This document shows, one piece after another, positions 26,545-35,756 of a DNA stretch of 64,000 bases. Where the stretch lies: positions 474,501 to 538,500 of the forward strand of contig NC_015958.1 in NCBI RefSeq assembly GCF_000147695.2, read 5' to 3'. The DNA is from Thermoanaerobacter wiegelii Rt8.B1 (lineage in GTDB: Bacteria; Bacillota; Thermoanaerobacteria; Thermoanaerobacterales; Thermoanaerobacteraceae). How positions within the stretch are numbered: position 1 is the first letter of the stretch; each line of letters begins with the position of its first letter. A program made the position numbers and the translations under genes. The notes under the pieces were generated by a model, which was not told where the DNA came from, did not search any database, and was given only the letters and a program-made list of their open reading frames with translations.

Positions 26545-27474
26545 GGCCATCAAAAAGGGCATTATAACGACACTGGATATTGTTGTATATGTGATCATAC
26601 TTGTGGCAAATTCATAATCTGCTCCGTAAACTCTTGCAATAATTGCAGAGTTTACCAGCACAGGCATTGCTGACATTATGACAAATACATCTCTCATAAG
26701 CTTTGGTACTGGAATGAATATGTTTAGAAGCAATACGAAAGCAGGAGTTATTAAAAATCTTCCGACAAAAACTAAAATAGCATCTTTGTCAACTTTAAAT
26801 TTGTCGAAACCCATTTCATAAATGACTATACCGATATAGAATATTGATAAAGGAGTAGTAAGGTTTCCAATCATTTTAAAGCTGTCAAAAAGGAATTTTG
26901 GAAAAGAAATATTTGCAAAGACAAAAATCACTCCTATGATGAAACCTAGAAGAGGAGGATTAAATATTCTTTTTATGGTGTCTAAATTTAGTATTTTTTG
27001 CTCCTTTCCATTTACATCCCGAATAATACCGTAAACCCCTAATGTCCACCAAATTGTAGTATTTGCCATGTAATATAATAAAGTATAGGGTGTTGCAACT
27101 TCTCCAAAAAGAGCTTGAGACATTGGCAGTCCTACAAATATAGAATTTGAGAGTGAAAATATAGCTACAAACACTCCTCTTCTTTTTCTTTTGACTTTAA
27201 AAATTTCTGCAAGTACATAAGCAATAAAATAGGATATAAGTATTGACAAAAACGGTATTAAAAGTCCTCTTACTGAGTGTTCCAATTGTTCTTTTGAAAA
27301 AGTTGTGGAAATGTTTACAATCATATTAAGAGGTAAAGATACATTCACTACAAGCTTTGCAAACAGATCCGATGTTGATTTGTCAAACCACCCTATTTTA
27401 GATAAATAATATCCGAGAACTAATATAAATACAATTGTTAAAACTCCTTGAACTGATGAGAAGAAGGTGTCCAT
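26527..27474 (-). CDS. AEC family (auxin efflux carrier-like) transporter
   Basis: 315 residues, ten hydrophobic helices in two repeats of five, with the mid-membrane segments VVNVSLPLNMIVNIS and SAMPVLVNSAIIARVYGADY typical of AEC carriers, which in bacteria export or exchange small carboxylates. Start ATG at 27474 chosen because AAGGAGG lies 7-8 bases upstream; an in-frame ATG at 27537 lacks a ribosome site. Monocistronic. Confidence 0.9.
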   Translation of the reverse strand: MDTFFSSVQGVLTIVFILVLGYYLSKIGWFDKSTSDLFAKLVVNVSLPLNMIVNISTTFSKEQLEHSVRGLLIPFLSILISYFIAYVLAEIFKVKRKRRGVFVAIFSLSNSIFVGLPMSQALFGEVATPYTLLYYMANTTIWWTLGVYGIIRDVNGKEQKILNLDTIKRIFNPPLLGFIIGVIFVFANISFPKFLFDSFKMIGNLTTPLSIFYIGIVIYEMGFDKFKVDKDAILVFVGRFLITPAFVLLLNIFIPVPKLMRDVFVIMSAMPVLVNSAIIARVYGADYEFATSMITYTTISSVVIMPFLMALLRVI

Positions 27475-27583
27475 CAAAAAAGCCTCCTTATGAGAGAGTA
27501 CAGCACTGTGTTTAGACTTATTTATTAAGGATAACATAAAATGATAAAAATTTCAAAGAGGGAAGATATTAAAAGATACTTAA

Positions 27584-27683
27584 TAAAAATTTAATAATTT
27601 GTAGCCAATTTGTAATATCTGATAAACGAGATAGTGGTATAATCTTGGTAGAAGCATTTATGGGAGGCTTGAGTAAAAAATGA
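27584..27683 (+). repeat. Duplicated promoter/leader block, copy 1
   Basis: About 95 bp (AATTTAATAATTTGTA..CAATTTGTAATATCTGATAA..GGTATAAT..TTGGTA) is repeated at 30281-30378 with roughly 80% identity by eye, ending at a start codon in both places. It includes a TATAAT box. Copy 1 precedes the BNR lipoprotein remnant. Confidence 0.75.
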
Positions 27684-28768
27684 AAAAAGTCTTTGTAATT
27701 TTGATAATTTTAATTTTGTTTTTTGGTGGATGTCAAATTAAAAAAGACGATAATGCAAGAAATACTGCTCTTAAATTAATTCCTAATTTTCAATATTTTC
27801 AAATGGTCGATAGAAAGAATGGATGGGCTATTGGAGGAAATAAAGTATTATTACAAATGAGGGAGGCAGTACATGGATAATGTTTCACCTTCTGCTATAG
27901 GTGACATTCGCGCATGGTATTTCATGGATTCCAATCATGCCTGGATATTTTATTCTAATGAGACTCTTTATAGAACGAAAGATAGAGGTAAAAACTGGAT
28001 TGGCGAGAAAGTACCTTTTAGTATGGGCAAATTATTTTTTGTAAATTCAGATGGAGAATATCAAGGATGGGAACTTAAAAAATATGGACCTGCTTCTGGA
28101 AATGTATTTGTGGATGTGTACAAATTGGTAAGCGATAAATGGATATTCATTCACAAAGGAGAATTACCCAATAATACTTCATCATCCACTAATTCACTTC
28201 CATATGAAGGAGAGAAAAAGAGCTTCATTTTTTTACCTGATGGAAAAACTGGTTTTGTTGCGATAGAAAGGCGTGAACCAGGAAAATATGGTTTATATAT
28301 AACTACTGATGGAGGGAATACGTGGAATAGAAAAGATATTCCACTACTTTCGGAATGTAAAAATGACAGTATTCTTATATATCCTTTTAAATTTTTTGAT
28401 AATAAAGGGAATACAGTAATTATATGGCCAGTTTCTATTTATAATGGGGCACAAAAAAACTATCAAACAATTTTTTAACTAGTAATGATAATGGAGGTAC
28501 GTGGAGTGAAAAAGCATCTTTTTTGTCCGATAAAAAACCAATTGAAATTGACTTAGTGGATAGAAACAACTGGTATATTTTATTAGATGGTGAACTGATT
28601 GCTACAAACGATGTGGGAAAGACATGGAATAAATTCAATGTTCCTCAAAATACTGTTCAAATTCAATTTATAGACCATAAGATTGGCTGGGCTTTAGCTA
28701 CGTTGAAGTCTGGAACAAATTTATATTACAGTAAAAATGGTGGTTATACGTGGGATAAACGGTTTTAA
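27680..28768 (+). pseudogene. BNR-repeat (Ycf48-like beta-propeller) lipoprotein, multiply frameshifted
   Basis: Lipoprotein signal ILILFFGGC, then repeated propeller motifs: MVDRKNGWAIGG, SNETLYRTKDRGKNW, ITTDGGNTWNRKD, TSNDNGGTWSEKA, ATNDVGKTWNKF, YSKNGGYTWDKRF. These alternate between frames, with breaks at about 27855-27875 (two close shifts) and about 28470. Six or seven Asp-box repeats remain recognisable, so decay is recent. Confidence 0.85.
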
Positions 28769-28799
28769 AATTACAATTATTTGAGGTGTATAGGGGGAA

Positions 28800-29264
28800 A
28801 TGGATAAAAACGAGAAAATGGAGAGGGATGATAACAAAATGGATAAAAAAGTAAAAGTTATTATATTAGTGGTAATAATTTGCTCTGCTGCTATTTTGGC
28901 TAAAAATCTGTATGAATATAGAGTAAAGACTATTGATGAAGCAATTGGGTTTAATCTTGATAATGTTTATAAAGTAGAGATATTAAGAAATGAGCAGTCA
29001 AAAATAACAGAAGATAAAGGAAAAATTAAAGAATTAACCGGATGGTTAAGAGGATACAAATATAAAATGAGTAGCACTGTAAAAGGAAGGATAGATTTTT
29101 CTTATTATGCAATCAATTTCTATTGTCATGGGGAAAACGGATTTGTAGCCTTTGATAAAGATAACAAAAAAAGTATAATTATAGTAAATGGGTATACATA
29201 CAATATCCTCGCTAATTTCATTGAGCAAAATTATTTAGAGCTTTTTTGGCAATCTATCAGATAA
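28800..29264 (+). CDS. Hypothetical membrane-anchored protein, 154 aa
   Basis: A charged N-terminal segment, one hydrophobic helix (VKVIILVVIICSAAILA, about residues 18-34), then an extracytoplasmic domain with a repeated beta pattern. Not recognised. GGGGGAA precedes the first ATG; an in-frame ATG at residue 14 is a possible alternative start. It lies between two damaged secreted-protein genes. Confidence 0.6.
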   Translation: MDKNEKMERDDNKMDKKVKVIILVVIICSAAILAKNLYEYRVKTIDEAIGFNLDNVYKVEILRNEQSKITEDKGKIKELTGWLRGYKYKMSSTVKGRIDFSYYAINFYCHGENGFVAFDKDNKKSIIIVNGYTYNILANFIEQNYLELFWQSIR

Positions 29265-29335
29265 AACAAAGTAGAAAAAGAAGATAAATTAGGAAGAAAA
29301 GGTTAATAAAATATTTGTTTGGAGGTGGAGTGTTA

Positions 29336-30057
29336 ATGAAAAAAGAATTTTTATATTAATTGCTTTCGCTATTGTTTTATCATTGGGTATGATTGCTGTT
29401 GCATTGTCGATATCAAAAGCCAATCCGAGTGATAAACCAAATGAATCACAATTTAATAATGTCATCAAAAAAGTAGGCAGTTTTTTAAAAGGTGATAAGG
29501 ACAGATTAAAAATCAACGAAGGGGATATAATTGCAGAAGTTAACGGTATACCGATATATAAAAATGAATTTGAATTGCGTAAGGGATTGACATTGGCATC
29601 AGAAGGACAGGTAAACGATATAAACAATTTTGTTTTAAGTAAATTGGTGAGGGAGAAAGTGAAAGAATACCTTGCTATGAAGTATAATCTAAAAGTATCA
29701 GAAGGTGAGATAAATTCGTATCTTGAAAAGGAAAAGCAACAATTCAAAGAATCTCCAGAAGTAGATAAAAAATTGAAAGAGTTAATTTCTGCAAGTGGTA
29801 TGACATATGATGAATACTGGAATGATTATGAAAAGTATAATGTAAAAAGAATGCTGCTGTTTGATAAATTATACAACACGATAATTAATGAAGGGATTAA
29901 GAGTGGAAAATTGGAAAAAACAGATAAAATGACTGTTGATACACAAAATGAATATAAAAAGTATGTTGACAGTATAATAGATCAATATGTAAAACAAGCT
30001 AAAATATCAATTAATGATAAATATAAAGATATGTTTAAGGGTTTCACAAGGGAGTGA
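29336..30057 (+). pseudogene. SurA N-terminal-like secreted chaperone, frameshifted in signal peptide
   Basis: The ATG at 29336, well placed behind GGAGGTGG, reads M-K-K-E-F then a stop. Adding one A to the A6 run (29339-29344) gives MKKRIFILIAFAIVLSLGM, a proper signal peptide joined to the long open frame. The mature part (EVNGIPIYKNEFELRKGLTL, LVREKVKEYLAMKYNLKVSE) matches the SurA_N helical chaperone fold; no PpiC isomerase domain. Could be translated from an internal start without a full signal peptide. Confidence 0.75.
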
Positions 30058-30280
30058 AAAATATTCTGTGTAAACTTAGAATTTGATTTTATAAAAAGTT
30101 GCTAAATTTTTGTTCCCATTCTTTTCAAATATTTAACCCTACAAATTGGAATGAGAAATATATTTATTGCCTTTTTTATTTCTGCAAGTATTTGTTTTTA
30201 AGTAGCATTTTCCATTTTATACTTGAATTTAAGTTAAGACAGGATTTTTTTAAAAAGCTTAATTTATTAAGAAAATTAAC

Positions 30281-30542
30281 AGAAATTTAATAATTTGTAA
30301 CTAATTTGTAATATCTGATAAGCGAAATAATGGTATAATGTTGGTAAAGTATTTGATGGGGGGTTGAGTGGATGTGAAAAAACTTTTAACCTCAAAGAAT
30401 TTATTTGGGTGGATACAGGGACTGGATTAATGGTTGGCTACCTGTAAGAACGGATATTTCGCATGGATATGGTTCTACTTCATGGGTAACACTTCATAGG
30501 GAGACTAGTAGTGAATGGGTGTTGATGTTAAATAATGGATAT
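30281..30542 (+). pseudogene. Duplicated promoter block, copy 2, with a gene remnant
   Basis: 30281-30378 repeats 27584-27683. It is followed by a GTG reading M-K-K-L-L-T-S-K-N, broken near 30425. From 30416 another frame reads YRDWINGWLPVRTDISHGYG, then TSSEWVLMLNNGYVK and stops, looking like the C terminus of a secreted protein of unknown family. 30058-30280 is AT-rich and shows no feature. Confidence 0.55.
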
Positions 30543-30633
30543 GTAAAGTGAAATTAAATTAGAAGAATTGAAAAGTATTACAATAACACAGAGGCGTTCT
30601 TTTTTATAAAAATAAAAGAAAGGGAGAGTGTTA

Positions 30634-31026
30634 ATGAAAGAAGAAAATGTAGAGTTTAAAATGTTTTTTATATTGTTAATATATATTTATTTAATCGTAG
30701 GTAACATATTGTTACAAAAGATAATCCGTATTTCAGAAGCTACATACAACCAAATAATACTTGTGTGGGGTAATCTAATTTTTTATTTCGTTTTAGGAAT
30801 ATTATTAACAATTCCTTTCTTTTTAAGTGAAACAAAGAAAGAAGGGAATTGGATGATAAATTATAAATGTCTATTGGCTTTTATTTTACCCTTATTTGTA
30901 GTAGTTTTTTTGTATCTTTATCCCATCTTATTGGACCTTTCTTATGTACTAGGACATGTTATTAATGCACTATCTGTGGTAGCAGGATATTCATTGATTT
31001 TTATAGTCAGCAAGAATAAGAGATAG
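30634..31026 (+). CDS. Small four-helix membrane protein, unknown
   Basis: About 130 residues, with hydrophobic helices near 10-30, 45-65, 80-100 and 108-126 and a basic C terminus. No recognised motif. The ATG at 30634 and a GTG at 30628 share the frame; AGGGAGAG favours 30634 or the GTG equally. Confidence 0.55.
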   Translation: MKEENVEFKMFFILLIYIYLIVGNILLQKIIRISEATYNQIILVWGNLIFYFVLGILLTIPFFLSETKKEGNWMINYKCLLAFILPLFVVVFLYLYPILLDLSYVLGHVINALSVVAGYSLIFIVSKNKR

Positions 31027-31063
31027 ATTTAAAAATAAATTGGTACACCAACTGTAAAAATAA

Positions 31064-31093
31064 CCCTCTGAGCTAGATTTACATCTCAGAGGG
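31064..31093 (-). terminator. Rho-independent terminator (minus strand)
   Basis: CCCTCTGAG/CTCAGAGGG, perfect 9-bp stem; on the minus strand followed by TTATTTTT. It would serve the inverted ABC ATPase fragment at 31155-31364. Confidence 0.75.
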
Positions 31094-31154
31094 GGAGAAT
31101 CAATAGATGTTTTATAGGAAAATCAATTTAAATTTCTTATTGTTACCTTGTTTA

Positions 31155-31364
31155 TTAGGTACTTTTTAGATAGCCTACGATTATCTGGTTTAAGTGCGGA
31201 TATTCGCCTATGTCTTCTTCTGTTCTTACCAGGACTTCGTTATTGAGGACTGCGATTACTTTTGCCCCTTTTATGTTTTCATTTAGGCTAACTATTCTGT
31301 GTTTTTGTTTCGCTTCATCAATGGAATCTGTATATAGTATTTTCCCATCTTTTATTATGGCAAA
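31155..31364 (-). pseudogene. Inverted C-terminal fragment of an ABC transporter ATPase (YtrB-like)
   Basis: On the minus strand FAIIKDGKILYTDSIDEAKQ continues through VIAVLNNEVLVRTEEDIGEY and ends PHLNQIIVGYLKST. This is the post-H-loop tail of an exporter ATPase of the kind encoded next to GntR/YtrA regulators. It lies directly upstream of, and opposite to, a GntR gene, so an inversion has broken an ytrAB-like operon. Confidence 0.72.
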
Positions 31365-31365
31365 T

Positions 31366-31488
31366 ACTTCTGATGAAACTGGTGAATTTTATATAGATGC
31401 AACAGGCGGTTCTTTAAAAATTATAAACAAAAGCAAAGCTCCTATCGACATAAAAAATTCAGGCATTATAAAATTAATCAGAGAGTGA
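31366..31488 (+). pseudogene. Remnant of a secreted/DUF4097-like protein C terminus
   Basis: Plus-strand frame SDETGEFYIDATGGSLKIIN then KAPIDIKNSGIIKLIRE, a repetitive beta pattern, running to a stop 10 bp before the GntR gene. It joins inverted ABC sequence at about 31365, which marks the rearrangement point. Confidence 0.45.
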
Positions 31489-31497
31489 TGGTGCAAG

Positions 31498-31854
31498 ATG
31501 TTAAGAAAAGTAGATAAACACAGTGGAGTACCTGCATATTTACAAATAGTAAACATGATAAAATCAGAAATTTTATTAGGTAACCTTCAAAAAGGCAGTC
31601 CACTTCCATCTATCAGAGATTTACAGGTGATATTTGACGTAAATATAAATACAGTTATAAAAGCTTTAGAAAAATTAAAAAACGAAGGATATATAGAGTC
31701 AGAGCAAGGCATAGGATATTTTATAAAGAAAGACATTGATGTAGAAGAAGGTGTAATAAAAATTATAAGAGAATGTGTCACAAAATTGAAAAACAGTCGT
31801 ATAGACTATTATACTTCTATGTTAATTTTTGAGGAGGTCTGGAAAAATGAATGA
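31498..31854 (+). CDS. GntR-family transcriptional regulator (YtrA subfamily)
   Basis: 118 residues: an N-terminal winged helix (VPAYLQIVNMIKSEILLGNL, PLPSIRDLQVIFDVNINTVI) plus the short C-terminal tail of the YtrA class, which represses its own ABC-transporter operon. The stop overlaps the start of the following permease gene (ATGAATGA). The ATPase partner has been lost or inverted (31155-31364). Confidence 0.92.
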   Translation: MLRKVDKHSGVPAYLQIVNMIKSEILLGNLQKGSPLPSIRDLQVIFDVNINTVIKALEKLKNEGYIESEQGIGYFIKKDIDVEEGVIKIIRECVTKLKNSRIDYYTSMLIFEEVWKNE

Positions 31855-32628
31855 AGTGATAAATAAAATGGATATTTATATACAGAAAGAATTAAAGGAG
31901 AAAACTGTAAGAATACTTTTTCTTACTCTTCTACTATTCATACCAGTATTATTAATCAAAACAATTGCACTTTTGTTTTTGTCTGCCACTTTTATAGTGT
32001 ATGATATAAGACATCAAAATGCAGAACTTTTATACTTCCTACCTTTTTCTAAAAAAGAATTGTTCCTTTACAATCTCATTTTCTTAAGCCTTGTTGTGAT
32101 TGTAACTTCTGCTATTGGAGAAATATTTTTAGGAGTCCATTTTATAAATAAATTTGAGCCTATTTTGAGAAGTTTAATACTTTTACTTGCAATATTTGGA
32201 CTTCAAATGACTTTTTCAGGCTTTGAGATGGATGGATTAGGTTGGAGCGCTTTTATAGTTTTCTTAGATGCGCTTTTCGGATATATGGGCACAACAGATA
32301 TCAATAGCTTTGCCTTCAATCCTTATAGTTTAATAAGTTTTACACGACAGGGCAATTTACTGTTATCCTTAATATTCTCTTTACTAGATATGCTATCTAT
32401 GTCTTTTACTGAAATTGATTTATCCGGCAGAAAATTTTCATGAGGGCGTAAGTCAGAAATTTCATTAGAACTATTCGGGATAGTTATTGGAGGAATATTA
32501 ATATGAATACCTAGAATATCAATTTTTGTACCATTGTCTTTTATAATTTCTGTCTTAACATTAGTATTTAAGCTAGAAAAAATAAGAAGGAATTTAAAGA
32601 TCTATGTAGAAATAATAAACTTGTAGAG
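31847..32628 (+). pseudogene. ABC-2-like permease of the GntR operon, 3' part broken
   Basis: Starts ATG at 31847 behind GAGGAGG, overlapping gntR. About 200 residues with six helices (YDIRHQNAELLYFLPFSKKE is typical of ABC-2 permeases of this class). The frame ends at 32443; further hydrophobic coding traces (ISLELFGIVIGGILI, SFIISVLTLVFKLEK) follow in other frames to 32625, so the C-terminal third is frameshifted. Probably inactive. Confidence 0.68.
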
Positions 32629-32684
32629 GTTAATCATTAAAATTTGAAGGTGGTTTAATAAAACTATACGGGAAGGGGTAGAAA

Positions 32685-33725
32685 ATGGATTATAAGGATT
32701 TATTAAAAAAGCTTAGTGAAAGCTACGGGGTTTCTGGGCATGAGAGAGGAATTTATGACCTCTTAAAAAAAGAATTTGAGCCAATTTCAGATGAAGTTAA
32801 AGAAGACAATTTTGGCAATCTTATTTTTAAAAAGAAGGGCACAAAAGGCAAGTACAAGGTGATGTTAGCAGCTCATTTAGATGAAATAGGTCTTATGGTG
32901 AAAGATATTGATGAGAAGGGATTTATAAAATTTACAACAGTAGGAGGGGTTGATCAGAGGACTCTTCCTTCCCAAGAAGTTATAGTTCACGGTAAAAAGG
33001 ATTTATTGGGAGTTATAGGAAGTAAGCCACCACATCTTTTGTCTTCTGAGGACATGGAAAAAGCGATAAAAATAGATGATATGTATGTGGATGTTGGACT
33101 TCAAAAGGAGGAGGTAGAAAAGCTTGTAAGTATTGGAGATATAATAATCGTAAAAAGGGAGTTTAAAGAGCTTTTGAATGAGAATGTTTCGGGAAAAGCT
33201 TTGGACGATAGAGCAGGGGTTGTGGTGATGGCAGTATGCCTTGAGGAGCTCAAGAAGGTGTACCATTATCACGACGTATATGCTGTAGCCACTCTTCAGG
33301 AAGAGGTGGGAGTAAGAGGAGCTACGACTTCTTCTTGCAATATTGAACCTGATATAGCTATAGCGATTGATGTGACTCATGCGAAAGCGAGGGGAGTTAG
33401 CCGAGACATAGAGGTAGGGAAAGGGCCTGCGATTGGGAAGGGGCCTAATATTCATCCTGCTGTATATAAAGGGCTTGTAGATATAGCTAAAAAATACAAT
33501 ATAAATTATCAGATAGAGCCGCTTCCTGGGCATTCAGGCACTGATGCATGGGCAATCCAGGTGTCAAAAAAAGGAGTTCCTACAGGGCTTGTGTCAATAC
33601 CTTTGAAGTACATGCATACTTCTGTGGAAACTGCTAATATGAAAGACATAATAGAAAGCGGCAGACTGCTGGCACACTATATTGCCAATCTGCCTGAGGA
33701 ATTGGAGGGACATTTATGTTATTAA
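32685..33725 (+). CDS. M42 family metallo-aminopeptidase, paralogue 1
   Basis: Dinuclear-metal cytosolic aminopeptidase (PepA/FrvX-type, forms dodecamers in the family). 346 residues. Metal ligands: His in AAHLDEIGLMV, Asp in ALDDRAGVV, Glu pair in TLQEEVGVRGA, Asp in AIAIDVTHAK and His in KYMHTSVET. Followed by two paralogues with overlapping ends. GGGGTAG is the ribosome site. Likely degrades peptides released by proteases; specificity unknown. Confidence 0.93.
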   Translation: MDYKDLLKKLSESYGVSGHERGIYDLLKKEFEPISDEVKEDNFGNLIFKKKGTKGKYKVMLAAHLDEIGLMVKDIDEKGFIKFTTVGGVDQRTLPSQEVIVHGKKDLLGVIGSKPPHLLSSEDMEKAIKIDDMYVDVGLQKEEVEKLVSIGDIIIVKREFKELLNENVSGKALDDRAGVVVMAVCLEELKKVYHYHDVYAVATLQEEVGVRGATTSSCNIEPDIAIAIDVTHAKARGVSRDIEVGKGPAIGKGPNIHPAVYKGLVDIAKKYNINYQIEPLPGHSGTDAWAIQVSKKGVPTGLVSIPLKYMHTSVETANMKDIIESGRLLAHYIANLPEELEGHLCY

Positions 33726-34735
33726 AGGAGTTAACTGAGCTTTTAGGTGCTTCTGGAGATGAAAAAGAGGTAAGAGAGAAAATAAGAGAAATAGTAAAAC
33801 CTTATGTGGATGAGATTTATGTAGACAGAATTGGAAATTTAATAGCCTGCAAAAAAGGGAAAAAGGAAAAGCCAAAGGTGATGCTGGCTGCTCACATGGA
33901 TGAAGTTGCTTTAATGGTGAAGTCTGTAAATGAAGACGGGACATTGAGTTTTTCTCCCGTGGGTGGAGTTGACAACCGTATTCTGGTAGCCAAAGCAGTA
34001 AAGGTAGGGGAGAAGAAGATAAACGGGGTAATAGGTGCAAAACCTATACATCTTCAGAAAAAAGGAGAGCAGGAAAAACCTCTTGACTTTCATGAACTCT
34101 ATATAGACATTGGAGCAGCATCTAAAGAAGAAGCTTTAAAGCACGTTTCACCCGGTGACTATGTCTACTTTGAATCAAATTTTGAACTTTTGGGGGATGG
34201 ATACGTTAAGGCAAAGGCTTTAGACGACAGAATAGGCTGTAACGTGCTGATAGAAATTCTGAAGAATACATATGAGTATCCTGTTTGTACAGCTTTTACA
34301 GTTCAAGAAGAAGTTGGTTTAAGAGGCGCAGGTGTAGCAGCTTACAATGTAGATCCTGATTTTGCAATAGTGGTAGAAGGCACTGTCGCTGCAGATGTTG
34401 TGGATTCAGAACCTCATTTGGTTTCTACAGAACTAGGGAAAGGACCAGCGATTTCACTTGTGGATAGAACCACTTTGTATGATAGAAAGATTATCGATAA
34501 AATCGTCAAGATAGCAGAAAAGAATAAGATACCCTATCAGTTTAGAAGAATAGCTAGCGGTGGTAATGACGCAGGGAAAATTCACATTACAAAGGGAGGA
34601 ATAAAGACGGTAGCTATATCTGTACCTTGCAGGTATATTCATTCCTTCGATTCTGTAGCTAATCTGAATGACTTTGATAATACAGTTAAACTTGTAGACT
34701 TAGTGATTAAAAATATTGAGGAGGTATTAGGATGA
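33716..34735 (+). CDS. M42 family metallo-aminopeptidase, paralogue 2
   Basis: 339 residues. Metal ligands: His in AAHMDEVALMV, Asp in ALDDRIGCN, Glu in TVQEEVGLRGA, Glu in AIVVEGTVAAD (Glu where the other two paralogues have Asp) and His in RYIHSFDSV. The acidic ligand swap is the usual marker of a specificity difference within M42. The start lies 10 bp inside paralogue 1 behind TTGGAGG; the end overlaps paralogue 3. Confidence 0.93.
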   Translation: MLLKELTELLGASGDEKEVREKIREIVKPYVDEIYVDRIGNLIACKKGKKEKPKVMLAAHMDEVALMVKSVNEDGTLSFSPVGGVDNRILVAKAVKVGEKKINGVIGAKPIHLQKKGEQEKPLDFHELYIDIGAASKEEALKHVSPGDYVYFESNFELLGDGYVKAKALDDRIGCNVLIEILKNTYEYPVCTAFTVQEEVGLRGAGVAAYNVDPDFAIVVEGTVAADVVDSEPHLVSTELGKGPAISLVDRTTLYDRKIIDKIVKIAEKNKIPYQFRRIASGGNDAGKIHITKGGIKTVAISVPCRYIHSFDSVANLNDFDNTVKLVDLVIKNIEEVLG

Positions 34736-35715
34736 GTGTAAATGTGGAACTTATAAAAAAGCTAACACAGGCTTTTGGACATTCGGGAAGTGAGGAGAAG
34801 GTTTTTGAGATTATAAAAGAGGAAGTCAAAGGCTTTTGCGATGAAATTACTCATGACGCAATGGGCAACATGATATGTGTGAAAAAGGGAAAGGGCAAAA
34901 AGATAATGGTGGCTGCTCATGCTGATGAAATAGGCATTATGGTTACGCATATTGAAGAGGAAGGCTTCTTGAGGTTTACAACGATAGGTGGCGTTTATGT
35001 AGAGCATCTGGTGGGAAGAAGAGTTGTGTTTAAAAATGGTACAGTAGGAGTGATTGGAGTAGAACATTTGGAAGATAAAAAGGATTTTAAACTAGAAAAG
35101 CTTTATATAGACATAGGAGCAAAGGATAAAAAAGAAGCTGAAGAGCTTGTCAGAATAGGAGATAGTGGGGCTTTTGTAGGGGAGTTTGTAGAAGCTGGAG
35201 ATAGGTTAGTCTCCAAAGCTTTTGATGACAGAATAGGTTGTTATGTAGCGATTGAAGCGCTAAAAAACGTGAAGACAGAAAATGAGCTGTATTTTGTCTT
35301 CACAGTGCAGGAAGAAGTAGGTTTGAGAGGAGCTACTACAGCCGCTTACAGTATTAATCCTGATTTTGCTATTGCTGTTGATGTTACAGCAACGGGAGAT
35401 ACTCCTAAAGCGAAGAAAATGGCGGTAGCTCTTGGTAAAGGCGCAGCAATAAAGGTGATGGATAGGTCAATAATTGTGAGCCCTTCTGTAAGAGATATGA
35501 TGATTGAAACTGCGAAAGAGAACAATATTCCGTATCAGTTAGAGATTCTAGAATTTGGGGGTACTGACGCAGGGGCAATTCACCTTTCAAGAGGGGGAGT
35601 ACCTTCAGGGGTGATTTCTATTCCCACAAGGTATGTCCACAGCGTTTCAGAGATGGTGGATAAAAGGGATGTAGAGGCAAGTATTAACCTCCTGATAAAA
35701 ATACTGGAAAAATAA
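34732..35715 (+). CDS. M42 family metallo-aminopeptidase, paralogue 3
   Basis: 327 residues. Metal ligands: His in AAHADEIGIMV, Asp in AFDDRIGCY, Glu in TVQEEVGLRGA, Asp in AIAVDVTATGD and His in RYVHSVSEM. It starts ATGAG over the stop of paralogue 2 (4-bp overlap) behind GAGGAGG. Three adjacent, diverged copies suggest a set of complementary peptidases or a mixed complex. Confidence 0.93.
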   Translation: MSVNVELIKKLTQAFGHSGSEEKVFEIIKEEVKGFCDEITHDAMGNMICVKKGKGKKIMVAAHADEIGIMVTHIEEEGFLRFTTIGGVYVEHLVGRRVVFKNGTVGVIGVEHLEDKKDFKLEKLYIDIGAKDKKEAEELVRIGDSGAFVGEFVEAGDRLVSKAFDDRIGCYVAIEALKNVKTENELYFVFTVQEEVGLRGATTAAYSINPDFAIAVDVTATGDTPKAKKMAVALGKGAAIKVMDRSIIVSPSVRDMMIETAKENNIPYQLEILEFGGTDAGAIHLSRGGVPSGVISIPTRYVHSVSEMVDKRDVEASINLLIKILEK

Positions 35716-35720
35716 AGCAA

Positions 35721-35752
35721 AAGACCCTGCTTTTCAAGTGGGGTCTTTTTAT
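35721..35752 (+). terminator. Terminator of the M42 operon
   Basis: AAGACCC/GGGTCTT stem with a 13-nt loop, followed by TTTTTATTTAT. The group II intron begins at 35757, directly after the U tract. Confidence 0.9.
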
Positions 35753-35756
35753 TTAT

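Noticed and set aside
33003-35590. Minus-strand frames across the M42 genes
   Set aside because: Overlap fully conserved plus-strand genes and have no motifs.
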